Positions 8,734 through 17,652 of a DNA stretch of 64,000 nt are shown here, piece by piece; within the stretch, counting starts at the first letter, position 1, and every line of letters starts with the position of its first letter. Where the stretch lies: the NCBI GenBank assembly GCA_029552245.1, contig JAKPDW010000084.1, positions 124,001-188,000 of the forward strand, read 5' to 3'. A model generated the notes under the pieces. The model saw only the letters and a program-made list of their open reading frames with translations, was not told the DNA's origin and searched no databases. Source of the stretch: Deltaproteobacteria bacterium (lineage in GTDB: Bacteria; Desulfobacterota; Desulfomonilia; UBA1062). Made by a program: the position numbers and the translations under genes.

Positions 8734-11059
8734 GGTACGTGCAGGACGGGTTGGCGCAGGAGAGGACGCCGCCTTTTTTCACGAAGGTCTTGGACCCGCA
8801 CGTCGGGCAGGCGCCGGCGACCGGTTTCGTCCAGCTCACGAAGCCGCATTCCTTCCGGGAGCACGAGTAGAACGACTTGCCCTTCTTCGACCTCTGCTGG
8901 ACGATCTCCCCCGGGCAGCCGGGGACCGGGCACGGGAGACCGATGGGAGCAGGGGCGATGTTCTTGCATGCGGGGTAGGCGCTGCACGAGATGAAGGGCC
9001 CGTACCTCCCATGCCTCAACACCATGGGGGCGCCGCACTTGTCGCACACCCTGTCCGTGGGCTCCGGCGCCTTGGTGATGCGTTTGGTGTTCTTGCAGTC
9101 CGGGTAGTTGCTGCAGGCCAGGAACGGGCCGAACCTGCCGCGCTTTTCCACCATGGGTGAGCCGCACTTTTCGCACGTCTGGTCGGTGTGGGCCGTCTCT
9201 TCCTTCGGGGCGGGCACGATCCTGCCCGATGCGTCCCTCGTGAACTCCATGGTGTTCGTGCACTCGGGGTACCCCGAGCAGCCGAGGAAGTAGCCGTTCT
9301 TGCCCAGCTTGACCACCATGTCCCTGCCGCACGCCGGGCACGCTATGCCTGCAGGCCTCGCCTCGGCCCGCAGGTTCTCCATGTTCCTGCTCGCGGCCTC
9401 GTGCTCAGCGGAGTAGGTGCGGTAGAAGTCCCCCATGACATCGAGGTAGCCGGACCTGCCCTCCTCGATGAGATCGAGGGAATCCTCCATCCTCGCGGTG
9501 AACCCGATGTCGAGGATGTTCGGGTAGTGCTTCACGAGGAGCGAGTTCACGTCCCTGCCGAGTTCCGTGGGGACCAGGGTGCGGCCCTCCATGCTCACGT
9601 ACCCCCTCTCCACCAGCGTGGAGACGGTCGGCGCGTACGTCGAAGGCCTGCCGATGCCCTTGTCCTCCAGCTCCTTGATGAGGCTCGCCTCGGTGTACCT
9701 GGGCGGCGGCTGGGTGAAGTGCTGGATCGGCTCGATGCGTTCGCACGACAGGATGTCGCCCTCGGCGAGGGAGTCGGGCAGCGTGTCCTGTTCGTCCTCG
9801 CCGTTGGTGTCGTACAGCCTCAGGAACCCGTCGAAGGTCATGACCGATCCCGTGGCGCGCAGGCCGATGTCGCCGGCGCTGATGTCCACGGTGGTCTGGT
9901 CGAATGACGCGCTCGACATCTGGGAGGCGACGAACCTCTTCCATATGAGGTCGTAGAGCGCGAGTTGGTCTTTGTTGAGGTGAGGGCCCAGCGTCTCGGG
10001 GGTGAGCCTCACGTCCGTGGGCCTGATCGCCTCGTGGGCCTCCTGGGCGGTCTTCTTTGCCTTGTACCTGCGGGGTTTTTCGGGAAGGTACGCCTCGCCG
10101 TAGGTCTCGGGGATGTAGTCCCTGACCGCCCGCAACGCCTCTTCGGAGACGACCGGCGAGTCCGTCCGCATGTAGGTGATGAGCCCCGTGATCTCCTCGC
10201 CGCCGATGGGAAGGCCCTCGTAGAGTTGCTGGGCTATGCGCATGGTCTTGCTGGCGGAGAACCTGAGCCTGCTGGATGCCGCCTGCTGCAGGGTCGAGGT
10301 GATGAAGGGCGGCAGGGGGTGTTTCGACCTGACCTGCCTGGTGACCGACTCGACCCTTATGGCCGCGGCCCGCTCGATGGCCTCCGAGACCTTGCGCGCG
10401 GCCTGTTCGTCGGGGATCTCCTTGGGGTCGACGACCTTGGCCTTGAAGGTCGCCTGCGCAGGCGTCCTGAGGAAGACCTCCACGGTCCAGTATTCCCTGG
10501 GCACGAAGGACTCGATCTCTTCCTGGCGCATGCACACGAGCCTCAGGGCAACGGATTGCACCCTGCCCGCCGACAGCCCCCTGCGGACCTTCTTCCAGAG
10601 GAGCGGGCTCATGGTGTACCCCACGATCCGGTCCATGGAGCGTCTCGCCATCTGCGCGTCGTAGAGGGACCGGTTGAGCTCCTTCGGGCTCTTGATGGCC
10701 TCCTCCACGGCCCTCTTGGTGATCTCGTGGAAGGTGATGCGGCGGACGGATTCCGGGGGTTTGCCGATCTCCTCCGCGACGTGCCAGGCGATGGCCTCGC
10801 CCTCCCGGTCGGGGTCCGACGCGAGGTAGACCAGGTCCGCGGACTTCGCCCGGGCCTTGATCTTCTTCACCACGTCCTTCTTGTCCGCGATGATCCTGTA
10901 CGACGGGATGAAGCCGTTCTCCAGGTCTATGCCCATGGTGCTCTTCGGCAGGTCCTTGATGTGGCCCATGGTGGCTTCCACGTCGAACCTGTTTCCCAGG
11001 TAGCGTTTGATCGTGCGTGCCTTTGCGGGCGACTCCACGATGAGCAGCGTCTTAGCCAT
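8714..11059 (-). CDS. topA: DNA topoisomerase I
   Basis: Type IA topoisomerase relaxing negative supercoils through a 5'-phosphotyrosine. The toprim domain opens the protein (LLIVESPAKARTIKRYL, then SDPDREGEAIAWH near residue 80). The catalytic Tyr lies in GLITYMRTDSP near residue 290, and GRPSTYAP is near 475. The C-terminus has five Cys4-type zinc ribbons between about 570 and 775 (CPACG, CEKCG, CDKCG, CPVPGC, CPTCG), more than many homologues. 781 residues is within range. It overlaps dprA by 8 bases upstream and trmFO by 20 downstream. Confidence 0.97.
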   Translation of the reverse strand: MAKTLLIVESPAKARTIKRYLGNRFDVEATMGHIKDLPKSTMGIDLENGFIPSYRIIADKKDVVKKIKARAKSADLVYLASDPDREGEAIAWHVAEEIGKPPESVRRITFHEITKRAVEEAIKSPKELNRSLYDAQMARRSMDRIVGYTMSPLLWKKVRRGLSAGRVQSVALRLVCMRQEEIESFVPREYWTVEVFLRTPAQATFKAKVVDPKEIPDEQAARKVSEAIERAAAIRVESVTRQVRSKHPLPPFITSTLQQAASSRLRFSASKTMRIAQQLYEGLPIGGEEITGLITYMRTDSPVVSEEALRAVRDYIPETYGEAYLPEKPRRYKAKKTAQEAHEAIRPTDVRLTPETLGPHLNKDQLALYDLIWKRFVASQMSSASFDQTTVDISAGDIGLRATGSVMTFDGFLRLYDTNGEDEQDTLPDSLAEGDILSCERIEPIQHFTQPPPRYTEASLIKELEDKGIGRPSTYAPTVSTLVERGYVSMEGRTLVPTELGRDVNSLLVKHYPNILDIGFTARMEDSLDLIEEGRSGYLDVMGDFYRTYSAEHEAASRNMENLRAEARPAGIACPACGRDMVVKLGKNGYFLGCSGYPECTNTMEFTRDASGRIVPAPKEETAHTDQTCEKCGSPMVEKRGRFGPFLACSNYPDCKNTKRITKAPEPTDRVCDKCGAPMVLRHGRYGPFISCSAYPACKNIAPAPIGLPCPVPGCPGEIVQQRSKKGKSFYSCSRKECGFVSWTKPVAGACPTCGSKTFVKKGGVLSCANPSCTYREEGRG

Positions 11060-12140
11060 GAACGTCCCTCGCGATGAAGCGGTTCGGTGTCACCCTCTCG
11101 AGCGACCCCTCGATCTCGAGCGTGCTCACCCTCCGGGTCGCCTCGCTCACGTCTATGCCCAGGTGTTGTGCGATCTCTTCTATGGTGACCGGCGAGGACG
11201 ATGCCATGTTGAGGATTTCATCGGTCCTGGAACCAGGTTGCTTGAGTGGCTGGCGGGACAGGGTCGAGGCGATGGAGGGTGCTATCTCGGCGATGACATC
11301 TGCGGCCCTCTCGACGAGGACCGCCCCCTGCCGTATGAGGTGGTGGGGCCCCTGCGACCTCAGGTTCGTCACGTTCCCGGGCACGGCCATGACCACCTTC
11401 CCCTGCTCGAGGCCGAGGCGCGCGGTGATCATGGCCCCGGACCTCGTCGTCGCCTCGACCACGACAACGGCCTGGGCCAGGGCGGAGATGATGCGGTTCC
11501 TCCTGGGGAAGTTCCCGGCCTCCGGCTTCGTGCCCGGGGGCAACTCCGAGACGACGGCGCCTGCCCGCTCGATCCTCGAGGCGAGATCCTCGTGCTCCTT
11601 CGGGTAGACGGTATCGATGCCGGAGCCCAGCACGGCCACCGTCTTTGCTATCCCTTCGAGCGCACCCAGATGGGCCTCCCGGTCGATCCCCCTGGCGAGG
11701 CCCGAGACCACCGAGACGCCGCTCAGGCTCAGGTCCCTGGCGAGGAAGAAGGCCGTGCGCTTTCCGTACACCGAGGGTGAACGGGTACCCACCACCGCAA
11801 CGGCCGGCTCGATGTCCTCGAGACTACCCCTGACGTACAAGACCGCGGGGGGGGCATCTATCGCCCTCAGGGCGGCCGGATACTCGCGGTCCATGAGGGA
11901 TACCGCCCGTGCGCGCACCTTCTCGAGCGCCCGCACCACCTCGTCGACGCGCGCCTCGTCCGGTCCCACAAGGATCGACCTGATCTGCGAGGGCCTGAGG
12001 AACTCCGTGGAGCGCAGTTCCGTCTCGGCGGCCCGGAATATCGACTCCGGCGAACCGAAGACCGCAAGGAGCCTCTGCACGGTCTTCGGACCGACCTCGG
12101 GCAACAAGTCCAGTGCGATCCAGGATCGAGTCGAGCTCAT
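11052..12140 (-). CDS. dprA: DNA-processing protein DprA
   Basis: DprA loads RecA onto incoming single-stranded DNA in natural transformation and is found far beyond competent species. An N-terminal helix-hairpin-helix region (LDLLPEVGPKTVQRLL) precedes the Rossmann-like core: VAVVGTRSPSVYGKR near 114, SGLARGIDREAHLGAL near 140, GSGIDTVYPKEHEDL near 172, and GNFPRRNRIISALA near 207. A C-terminal winged helix (TRTDEILNMASSSPVTIEEIAQ region) completes it. The ATG has AAGGA upstream. First gene of the operon with topA and trmFO; no comEC or pilus genes lie in the window. Confidence 0.96.
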   Translation of the reverse strand: MSSTRSWIALDLLPEVGPKTVQRLLAVFGSPESIFRAAETELRSTEFLRPSQIRSILVGPDEARVDEVVRALEKVRARAVSLMDREYPAALRAIDAPPAVLYVRGSLEDIEPAVAVVGTRSPSVYGKRTAFFLARDLSLSGVSVVSGLARGIDREAHLGALEGIAKTVAVLGSGIDTVYPKEHEDLASRIERAGAVVSELPPGTKPEAGNFPRRNRIISALAQAVVVVEATTRSGAMITARLGLEQGKVVMAVPGNVTNLRSQGPHHLIRQGAVLVERAADVIAEIAPSIASTLSRQPLKQPGSRTDEILNMASSSPVTIEEIAQHLGIDVSEATRRVSTLEIEGSLERVTPNRFIARDVHG

Positions 12141-12171
12141 GGGGATCCTTTACATCTCCCGGACATGGGAG

Positions 12172-12199
12172 GCTATCGGAATTGCATCAGGGGTGTCAA
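12172..12199 (-). promoter_or_regulatory. Possible promoter of dprA-topA-trmFO
   Basis: Minus-strand TTGACA (12199-12194), 16 bases, GATAGC (12177-12172), about 30 bases before the dprA ATG. The -35 is perfect; the -10 is weak. Confidence 0.45.
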
Positions 12200-12223
12200 G
12201 CCATGAATGCGGCCGTGCGCACA

Positions 12224-12303
12224 GCCGCATTCCCGCGGGACGGGAGAAGTCGTATGTGACCTTGGAAGAAGGTCGAGGCCCACCGCCGCATTCCCGCGGG
12301 ACG
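12224..12303. repeat. 19-base exact direct repeat, offset 61
   Basis: GCCGCATTCCCGCGGGACG occurs at 12224-12242 and 12285-12303. Each copy contains the palindrome CCCGCGGG, so each could also bind a dimeric protein. No function is assigned. Confidence 0.7.
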
Positions 12304-12590
12304 AAAACCCCGGCGTGGCCGCCGGCCACGACGCCGTCTGACGTCCATCCATGGGATGAGAGCGCCCCCGGGAGATCACAAGCGGTGACCCTCGGAAACA
12401 TTCTTCCCAGGACATGCCCCAAGGTATGAAAAAGTTTGCCGTCGACCATGGGCGAGAAGCGGAGACCCTTCGTCATTTCGGTCGGATGCGTGGGGATCTG
12501 CGGGGGCATGCCTGTTGCTAGGGCTTGGGTGTTCGTGACGAGGTCCCGCGCAAGCCCGGGCGGGAAAGCAAGGATCAGGGTGAGGAGACC

Positions 12591-12689
12591 ATGAAGAGGG
12601 TGTTCATGAAGAGGCTGTTGGTGTTCGCGGCGCTTGCAGAGCTCGTGATCATCCCGGAATACCTCTGGGACATGCCCCTCCTCTGGTGA
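12591..12689 (+). CDS. Possible 32-residue membrane microprotein
   Basis: An ATG with an ideal TGAGGAG ribosome site 3 bases upstream opens a 32-codon frame. The peptide starts MKRVFMKRLLVFAALAELVI and ends in a Trp/Leu-rich tail, so it looks like a short basic N-terminus followed by one hydrophobic segment. It could be a membrane microprotein or a decayed signal-peptide remnant. No neighbour explains it and no terminator or promoter is obvious. Support is the ribosome site and composition only. Confidence 0.35.
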   Translation: MKRVFMKRLLVFAALAELVIIPEYLWDMPLLW

Positions 12690-13280
12690 AGACGAGCCCG
12701 GACAGGCTTGCGGGAGGGCCTGGACGTTCCGCCGAAGAGCGCCTGCCGCCGTGTGCCTGGATCCTTGAAGCCTTGGGGGCGATGCCGAAGACCCGTTTCC
12801 CCTGCAAGCACCCTGTAGCCGCTCCCCCAGGGGGGCGAGTGCGGACGGGCGGCCTGGTGCATCCATGCGGGCAATGGGCTTGACGACCGGGCGATCGCCG
12901 GCCGAAGAGGTCCCGGTGTCCGGGCAAGCCGCTCACCGGTGGTCTGTTGCGGCCGCACGGTCTCCCACCGGGAGGTCGGGACGTGCCTGAGGCGCTCTAC
13001 GTCGGCCCGCGCACCCGGCTCACGCGGGGGGAGTCGCCCGAGGGGGGAAGGGGGCGTTCGGTGTGCCCACCATCGAGTCCCACGCCTAAAGCGTCATGCG
13101 GGGCGCGGGGCCGCATGCCACGATACGGTTCCATTCCATGACACCGCCCGCAGACGACACCGCGACCCGCCGAAAGGTGCGGAGAACCCTCAGGGAAAGA
13201 AACGGCGCCACTGGGCGGCTTCCCCGGGTGAATCCTCACTGGGGAGCATATTGAGCCAGTCGACCGAGAAGAAACGGGCG
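12690..13280. other. Repeat-containing intergenic stretch
   Basis: Holds one copy of a dispersed 22-base repeat (13028-13049) and a degenerate copy of the downstream Sel1 gene 3' end (13197-13225). Open frames here lack ribosome sites and have repeat-like composition; I see no gene. Confidence 0.45.
13028..13049. repeat. Dispersed intergenic repeat, copy 1
   Basis: GGGGAGTCGCCCGAGGGGGG plus AA, matching 30997-31018 at 21 of 22 positions. Both lie between genes, 18 kb apart, and both are soon followed by GTTC-GG. Confidence 0.55.
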
Positions 13281-13305
13281 CTACTGGGCGGCTTCCCTGA
13301 GGGTT
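13185..13305. repeat. Sel1-gene 3' end duplication within an inverted repeat
   Basis: 13197-13225 is a near copy of 13269-13298, which spans the Sel1 gene stop codon (one 1-base gap, two substitutions, offset 72). The outer edges form a 13-base perfect inverted repeat, AACCCTCAGGGAA (13185-13197) against TTCCCTGAGGGTT (13293-13305). The duplicated block reads GAAGCCGCCCAGT on the minus strand. Confidence 0.7.
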
Positions 13306-14507
13306 TTCGCCATCTCCTTGGCCTGGGTTATCTGGCTCTGGCTCATCTCGTTCGCCATCACGTCGAGGTAGACGGCCGCGTGCTGGATGCCCTGTTCCGC
13401 CGCGAGCTGGAAGCAGAGGTACGCCTGCGTGAAGTCCTTCGGGACCCCGAGCCCCTTGCTGTAGAGGATCCCCAGGTTGTAGAGGGCCTTGTCGTACCCC
13501 TGTTCCGCGGACTTCTGGTACCACCTCGCGGCCTCCTCGTAGCTCTGCTGAACGCCGAGGCCCTTGGCATACATGAGCCCGAGGTTGAACTGGATCACCG
13601 CGTCTCCCTGATCGGCCGCGAGCCGATACCAGCGTGCCGCCTCCGCATGGTCCTGCGGCAGGCCCAGCCCTTGCTCATAGAAGTACCCGAGGAAACCCTG
13701 GGCCTGGCTGTTGCCCTGCTCGGCTGCCATGCGGAACCAGTAGGCGGCCTCGGTGAAGTCCTGTGGGACGCCCTCGCCGTTGAGGTAGATGGTCCCCAGG
13801 CTGGTCTGGGCGTGGGCGTTTCCCTGCATGGCCGCGACCTTGTACCAGGTGACCGCCTCTTGGTAGTCCTTCTCGACGCCGAGACCCCTGTAGTACATGT
13901 CGGCGAGGTTGGTCTGGGCCGTGACGTCGCCCTGGTTCGCAGCCTTCTGGAACCAGGCGGCAGCCTCCTTGAAATCCTGCCGGAATCCCTTGCCGTGGTA
14001 ATAGATGTTCCCTAGCCTTTTCTGGGACTCGACGTCGCCCTTGCTCGCCGCCTTCCTGTACCACTTCTCCGCCTCGGCATAGTCCTGGGGTATGCCTATG
14101 CCCTTGTAGTACATGAAGGCGATGTTGCTCTGCGCCTTCACGTAGCCTGAAGCGGCGGAGGCGAGAAACCACCTGGCCGCCTCGTTGTGGTCCCTGTTCA
14201 CCCCGAGGCCCTTGTAGTACATCACGCCGAGGTTGAACTGGGCTTCCTCGTTGCCGTTCTCCGCGGCCTTGCGGAACCACCTGGCGGCCTTCGCGTAATC
14301 CTTCTCCACACCCCAGCCGTTGCAGTGGATCAGGCCCACGTTGAACTGCGCCTGGGAATCACCGCTTTCGGCCTGTCTCAAGAGCTCGATGAGCGCATGC
14401 GAGGAGTCCTTGCCGCGCAAGAGACCCGTGGTGGACGAGGTGCTGCAGGCGCTCATGACGAGCGAGGCGATGGCCGCAAACGTGAACGTCAGGATCAAGC
14501 GTCTCAT
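13281..14507 (-). CDS. Sel1-repeat lipoprotein
   Basis: A 408-residue secreted lipoprotein. The signal peptide starts MRRLILTFTFAAI and ends at lipobox VMSAC (Cys about 21). Nine full 36-residue Sel1/TPR-like repeats (pattern A-WFRKAAEQGNAEAQ-NLG-MY-KGLGV-KD) and a partial tenth fill residues 55-385, forming a helical solenoid for protein-protein contacts in the envelope. The ATG at 14507 is preferred over one 33 bases upstream because GGGAGGG precedes it and it puts the signal peptide at the N-terminus. The partner is unknown. The stop region is duplicated downstream. Confidence 0.88.
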   Translation of the reverse strand: MRRLILTFTFAAIASLVMSACSTSSTTGLLRGKDSSHALIELLRQAESGDSQAQFNVGLIHCNGWGVEKDYAKAARWFRKAAENGNEEAQFNLGVMYYKGLGVNRDHNEAARWFLASAASGYVKAQSNIAFMYYKGIGIPQDYAEAEKWYRKAASKGDVESQKRLGNIYYHGKGFRQDFKEAAAWFQKAANQGDVTAQTNLADMYYRGLGVEKDYQEAVTWYKVAAMQGNAHAQTSLGTIYLNGEGVPQDFTEAAYWFRMAAEQGNSQAQGFLGYFYEQGLGLPQDHAEAARWYRLAADQGDAVIQFNLGLMYAKGLGVQQSYEEAARWYQKSAEQGYDKALYNLGILYSKGLGVPKDFTQAYLCFQLAAEQGIQHAAVYLDVMANEMSQSQITQAKEMAKTLREAAQ

Positions 14508-15114
14508 GGGTATCCCTCCCGTCAAGCCATTGAACTCCATGTTCTCCTCGATTCATCCGTATAAGCAAGAATCGGAAATTACATAGTACCACATAAACAT
14601 CCATTGTTCAAGAACCCAAGTGTTCGTTATGCACGGTAAACGTAATAAGCGAGTCGTCTCTCGGGTGGGTTCGCTCTGACCGGGCACCTCGTCTCCTTCC
14701 CGGCGGCGCCGTGGCGCTGGTACCCCGGGCCCGCAGGTCTTGGGGCCTGCGACCGAGGGCCTTAAGGCATGAAAAGGAAGAGGGTTGCACCGATGAACGT
14801 CCTCCTCACGGCTGGGCCATGCCTCGCGGGCCTGCCCCCCTGGCGACGCGCACGGCACCTCACGTGCACCAGGCGCCCGGCGGCCACATCCTGCACCCGT
14901 CTCCCCCGGGGCGACTCCGGGGGGATGTCTCCGGCTCCGTGGTCGCATCGCGGGCACACGCGGTTTGGACCCAGGGTCGCAGGCATCGCCGTTACGTGCG
15001 AGGCGTCGTCCCTCGACGGCGCGTCTCTGGCCCCATGTGGGTGGGTGTGCGCGAGGGGGGCTTCTTGCACCGTGGTGGTACCCGCGTGCCTCGGAGGTGA
15101 GCGCCAGAAATGCC
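14508..15114. other. Long intergenic gap, no gene seen
   Basis: About 600 bases between the Sel1 gene start and the ior leader. Only the AT-rich first 130 bases, upstream of the Sel1 gene, look regulatory; no clear promoter was chosen. Confidence 0.4.
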
Positions 15115-15144
15115 TTGACAGGATGTCCGCATTCACGGGATATT
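15115..15144 (+). promoter_or_regulatory. Promoter upstream of the ior leader RNA
   Basis: TTGACA (15115-15120), 18 bases, GATATT (15139-15144). It points into the structured segment at 15152-15285 and then iorA. The -35 is perfect and the -10 matches 4 of 6. Confidence 0.5.
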
Positions 15145-15151
15145 AGGCGGC

Positions 15152-15285
15152 GATGGAGCGAGAAACGCCCAGGACCTGCGGGTACGGCTATTATTACAGC
15201 AGACTGTATCGCTGCGCCTGCCCGTAGTCCCGGGTGCGTGCGGGAAAGGACACGGGGCCATGGGCAGAAACCCATGGCCCTTTTT
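15152..15285 (+). ncRNA. Structured leader RNA or small RNA before iorA
   Basis: Between the promoter and iorA lies a foldable RNA of about 130 bases with no gene in it. A long stem pairs 15176-15188 with 15216-15227 (12 pairs, one bulge, two G-U), extended by 15165-15173 with 15229-15239. It is followed by a perfect terminator hairpin with five Us. The order promoter, structured domain, terminator, ribosome site and start codon is that of a riboswitch or attenuator, but a free-standing small RNA is equally possible. I could not match it to a known riboswitch class. Confidence 0.5.
15255..15285 (+). terminator. Intrinsic terminator just upstream of iorA
   Basis: Perfect 10-base arms GGGCCATGGG (15255-15264) and CCCATGGCCC (15271-15280), loop CAGAAA, then TTTTT. 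It is the clearest intrinsic terminator in the window, and there is no upstream plus-strand gene for it to end. Confidence 0.85.
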
Positions 15286-15330
15286 CCTTAGGAGTATAAC
15301 TACGTTCGAACAGGGGCGAGGATACACGTG

Positions 15331-17058
15331 ATGAAGAAGATCCTCAGCGGCAACGAGGCGGTGGCGCGCGGGGCGTTCGAGGCGGGGGTGTCCTTCGCGG
15401 CGGCGTACCCCGGCACACCCAGTACCGAGATCCTCGAGACCATCTCGGAGCTCTACAAGGACATACACGCCGAGTGGGCCCCGAACGAGAAGGTCGCTCT
15501 CGAGGCGGCTGTTGGTGCCTCCTACACCGGGGCGAGGGCGCTCGCGGTGATGAAGCACGTGGGGGTCAACGTGGCCGCCGACCCGCTCATGACCCTGCCC
15601 TACACGCTCGTCAGGGGGGGTATCGTGCTCGTGAGCGCCGACGACCCGGAGCTCTTCTCCTCCCAGAACGAGCAGGACAACAGGCACTATGCGCGCTTCG
15701 CGAAGATCGCCCTGCTCGAGCCCTCGAGTTCGCAGGAGGCGAAGGACTTCACGGTCGAGGCGTTCAAGATCAGCGAGGAGTTCGGTACCCCGGTGATGCT
15801 CAGGACCACCACGCGGATCTCGCACTCCATGGGCGTGGTCGAACTCGGGGAGGCGTCGCCGATGAAGGCGCCGACCCTGGAGAGGCACCCCGCCGAGTGG
15901 GTGATGCTTCCCGCAAACGCCAGGCGGAGACACCCGGTCATAGAGGAGCGTATCCTGGCCCTCAAGAAGTTCGCGGAGACGACCCCGCTCAACCGTATCG
16001 AGATGAGCGACGCCTCGCTGGGCATCATAGCCTCGGGGGTGGCCTACCAGTACGCCAAGGAGGCGTTCCCGAACGCATCCTTCCTGAAGCTCGGCATGCC
16101 GTACCCCCTGCCCGAGAGGCTCGTCCGCGACTTTGCGTCCAGGGTGAAGGACCTGTGGATCATAGAGGAGCTGGACCCGTTTGTGGAGGAGATGGTCAAG
16201 GCCCTGGGCATACCGTGCAGGGGAAAGGAGAGGGTCCCTCTCTGCGGCGAGCTGAACCCTGACATCGTGAAGGCTGCGGTCTTGGGCTTGGAGATCCCCA
16301 GGCCCGCCCCGCAGGCCCTGCCTCCCAGGCCGCCTTCCATGTGCCCGGGGTGTCCCCACAGGGCCATGCTGTACGCGCTGAAGAGGAACAAGTGCTTCAT
16401 CGCCGGCGACATCGGCTGCTACACCCTCGGCTTTCTGCCGCCGCTCGACGCCATAGACACCTGCCTGTGCATGGGCGCGGGCATCAACCACGCGCACGGC
16501 ATGTCCAAGGTCTTCGGGCCGGGCGAACAGAAGATAGCCGCGGTCATCGGCGACTCCACCTTCTTCCACTCGGGCATCACGGGGCTGGCCAACCTCGCCT
16601 ACAACAGCGGGTGCGCCCTGGTGGTGATCCTGGACAACCGTACCACGGCGATGACCGGGTCGCAGAACCATCCTGGGACGGGCGTCACCATCTCGGGCGA
16701 AAAGACGACGGACATAGACCTCGAATCCCTGGTGAAGGCTCTGGGGATCCCGTGGGTCCGCACCGTCAACCCGTACGCCGTGAACGAGACCCGGCAGGCG
16801 GTGAAGGAGGCGCTCGACTCGAAGGGCCCGGCGGTGATCATATCCCGCGCGCCGTGCGTCCTCCTCAAGACCAGGGCTGTGCCCGGGACCGTGCTCGAGG
16901 TGGACCCTGAGACCTGCACCGGGTGCAAGGTCTGCATCTCGCTCGGGTGCCCGGCACTTGAATTCGACGGTGAGAAGGCGCATATTAACGGGGTCTGCGT
17001 GGGGTGCAACGTGTGCGCCGAGATCTGCCCTGCAGGGGCAATCGGAGGTGGGTCATGA
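15331..17058 (+). CDS. iorA: Indolepyruvate:ferredoxin oxidoreductase, alpha subunit
   Basis: IorA carries thiamine diphosphate and Fe-S clusters and, with IorB, oxidatively decarboxylates aryl-pyruvates to aryl-acetyl-CoA while reducing ferredoxin. Seen: N-terminal pyrimidine-binding domain (GNEAVARGAFEAGVSFAAAYPGTP), MCPGCPHRAMLYAL near residue 336, GDIGCYTLG, the diphosphate motif GDSTFFHSGITGLANLAYN near 410, and two C-terminal [4Fe-4S] motifs, CTGCKVCISLGCP (about 529) and CVGCNVCAEICP (about 557). In-frame GTG at 15328 is an alternative start. It sits behind a structured leader and overlaps iorB. Confidence 0.95.
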   Translation: MKKILSGNEAVARGAFEAGVSFAAAYPGTPSTEILETISELYKDIHAEWAPNEKVALEAAVGASYTGARALAVMKHVGVNVAADPLMTLPYTLVRGGIVLVSADDPELFSSQNEQDNRHYARFAKIALLEPSSSQEAKDFTVEAFKISEEFGTPVMLRTTTRISHSMGVVELGEASPMKAPTLERHPAEWVMLPANARRRHPVIEERILALKKFAETTPLNRIEMSDASLGIIASGVAYQYAKEAFPNASFLKLGMPYPLPERLVRDFASRVKDLWIIEELDPFVEEMVKALGIPCRGKERVPLCGELNPDIVKAAVLGLEIPRPAPQALPPRPPSMCPGCPHRAMLYALKRNKCFIAGDIGCYTLGFLPPLDAIDTCLCMGAGINHAHGMSKVFGPGEQKIAAVIGDSTFFHSGITGLANLAYNSGCALVVILDNRTTAMTGSQNHPGTGVTISGEKTTDIDLESLVKALGIPWVRTVNPYAVNETRQAVKEALDSKGPAVIISRAPCVLLKTRAVPGTVLEVDPETCTGCKVCISLGCPALEFDGEKAHINGVCVGCNVCAEICPAGAIGGGS

Positions 17059-17630
17059 ACGTTCTCATGACGGGCGTGGGCGGCCAGGGCATCATCCTGG
17101 CTTCCGACATCCTCTCCGAGGTCGTGATGCGCGCAGGTTTCGATGTCAAGAAGTCGGAGATTCACGGCATGGCCCAGAGGGGGGGGAGCGTGATGTCACA
17201 CGTGCGCTTCGCCGGGGAAGTGGCCTCCCCGCTCATCCCCTACGGATGCTGCGACATCCTCGTCTCGTTCGAGGAACTCGAGGCCGCCAGGTACCCCCCT
17301 TACATGAACGGAGGTACCACCGTGATCGTCAACCGGTTCAGGCTGGCTCCCCCTTCGGTCATAGCAGGGAAGGAACCCTACCCGGACGTGGTGCCGATCC
17401 TGAAGGGGTGTTCGGGAAACGTCTACCTGGCCGACGGAACGGCCGTGGCCCAGGCCCTCGGCGAGCGCCGGGCGCTCAACCTGGTGCTCATGGGAGTTCT
17501 CTCGAAGTTCATCGAGATACCGGAGACCCTCTGGGCGGAGGTGATAGCGGACATGGTGCCGGAGCGCATCCGCGAGGTGAATCTCGAGGCGTTCAAGAGG
17601 GGCAGGACGATCGACCTCGTCCGCACATGA
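17055..17630 (+). CDS. iorB: Indolepyruvate:ferredoxin oxidoreductase, beta subunit
   Basis: The 191-residue gamma/beta-type subunit of the 2-oxoacid:ferredoxin oxidoreductase. The opening [20 protein letters not shown] is the family signature, followed by [22 protein letters not shown]-like sequence typical of IorB. The ATG overlaps the iorA stop as ATGA and has GGAGGTGG just upstream, so the two subunits are translationally coupled. A longer in-frame extension inside iorA is not used. Substrate choice among indole-, phenyl- and hydroxyphenyl-pyruvate cannot be read from the sequence. Confidence 0.95.
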   Translation: MNVLMTGVGGQGIILASDILSEVVMRAGFDVKKSEIHGMAQRGGSVMSHVRFAGEVASPLIPYGCCDILVSFEELEAARYPPYMNGGTTVIVNRFRLAPPSVIAGKEPYPDVVPILKGCSGNVYLADGTAVAQALGERRALNLVLMGVLSKFIEIPETLWAEVIADMVPERIREVNLEAFKRGRTIDLVRT

Positions 17631-17652
17631 ACAGGACAGGAGGTTCTTCGCG

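Larger units (their letters stand above)
12141..12590. other. Intergenic stretch with direct repeat
   Basis: Holds the dprA promoter and a 19-base direct repeat (listed separately). No gene recognised before the small ORF at 12591. Confidence 0.45.

Noticed and set aside
15121-15190. Possible fluoride (crcB) riboswitch because of GGCGATGG in the ior leader
   Set aside because: Spacing and the conserved pseudoknot partners do not fit, and the downstream genes are unrelated to fluoride.
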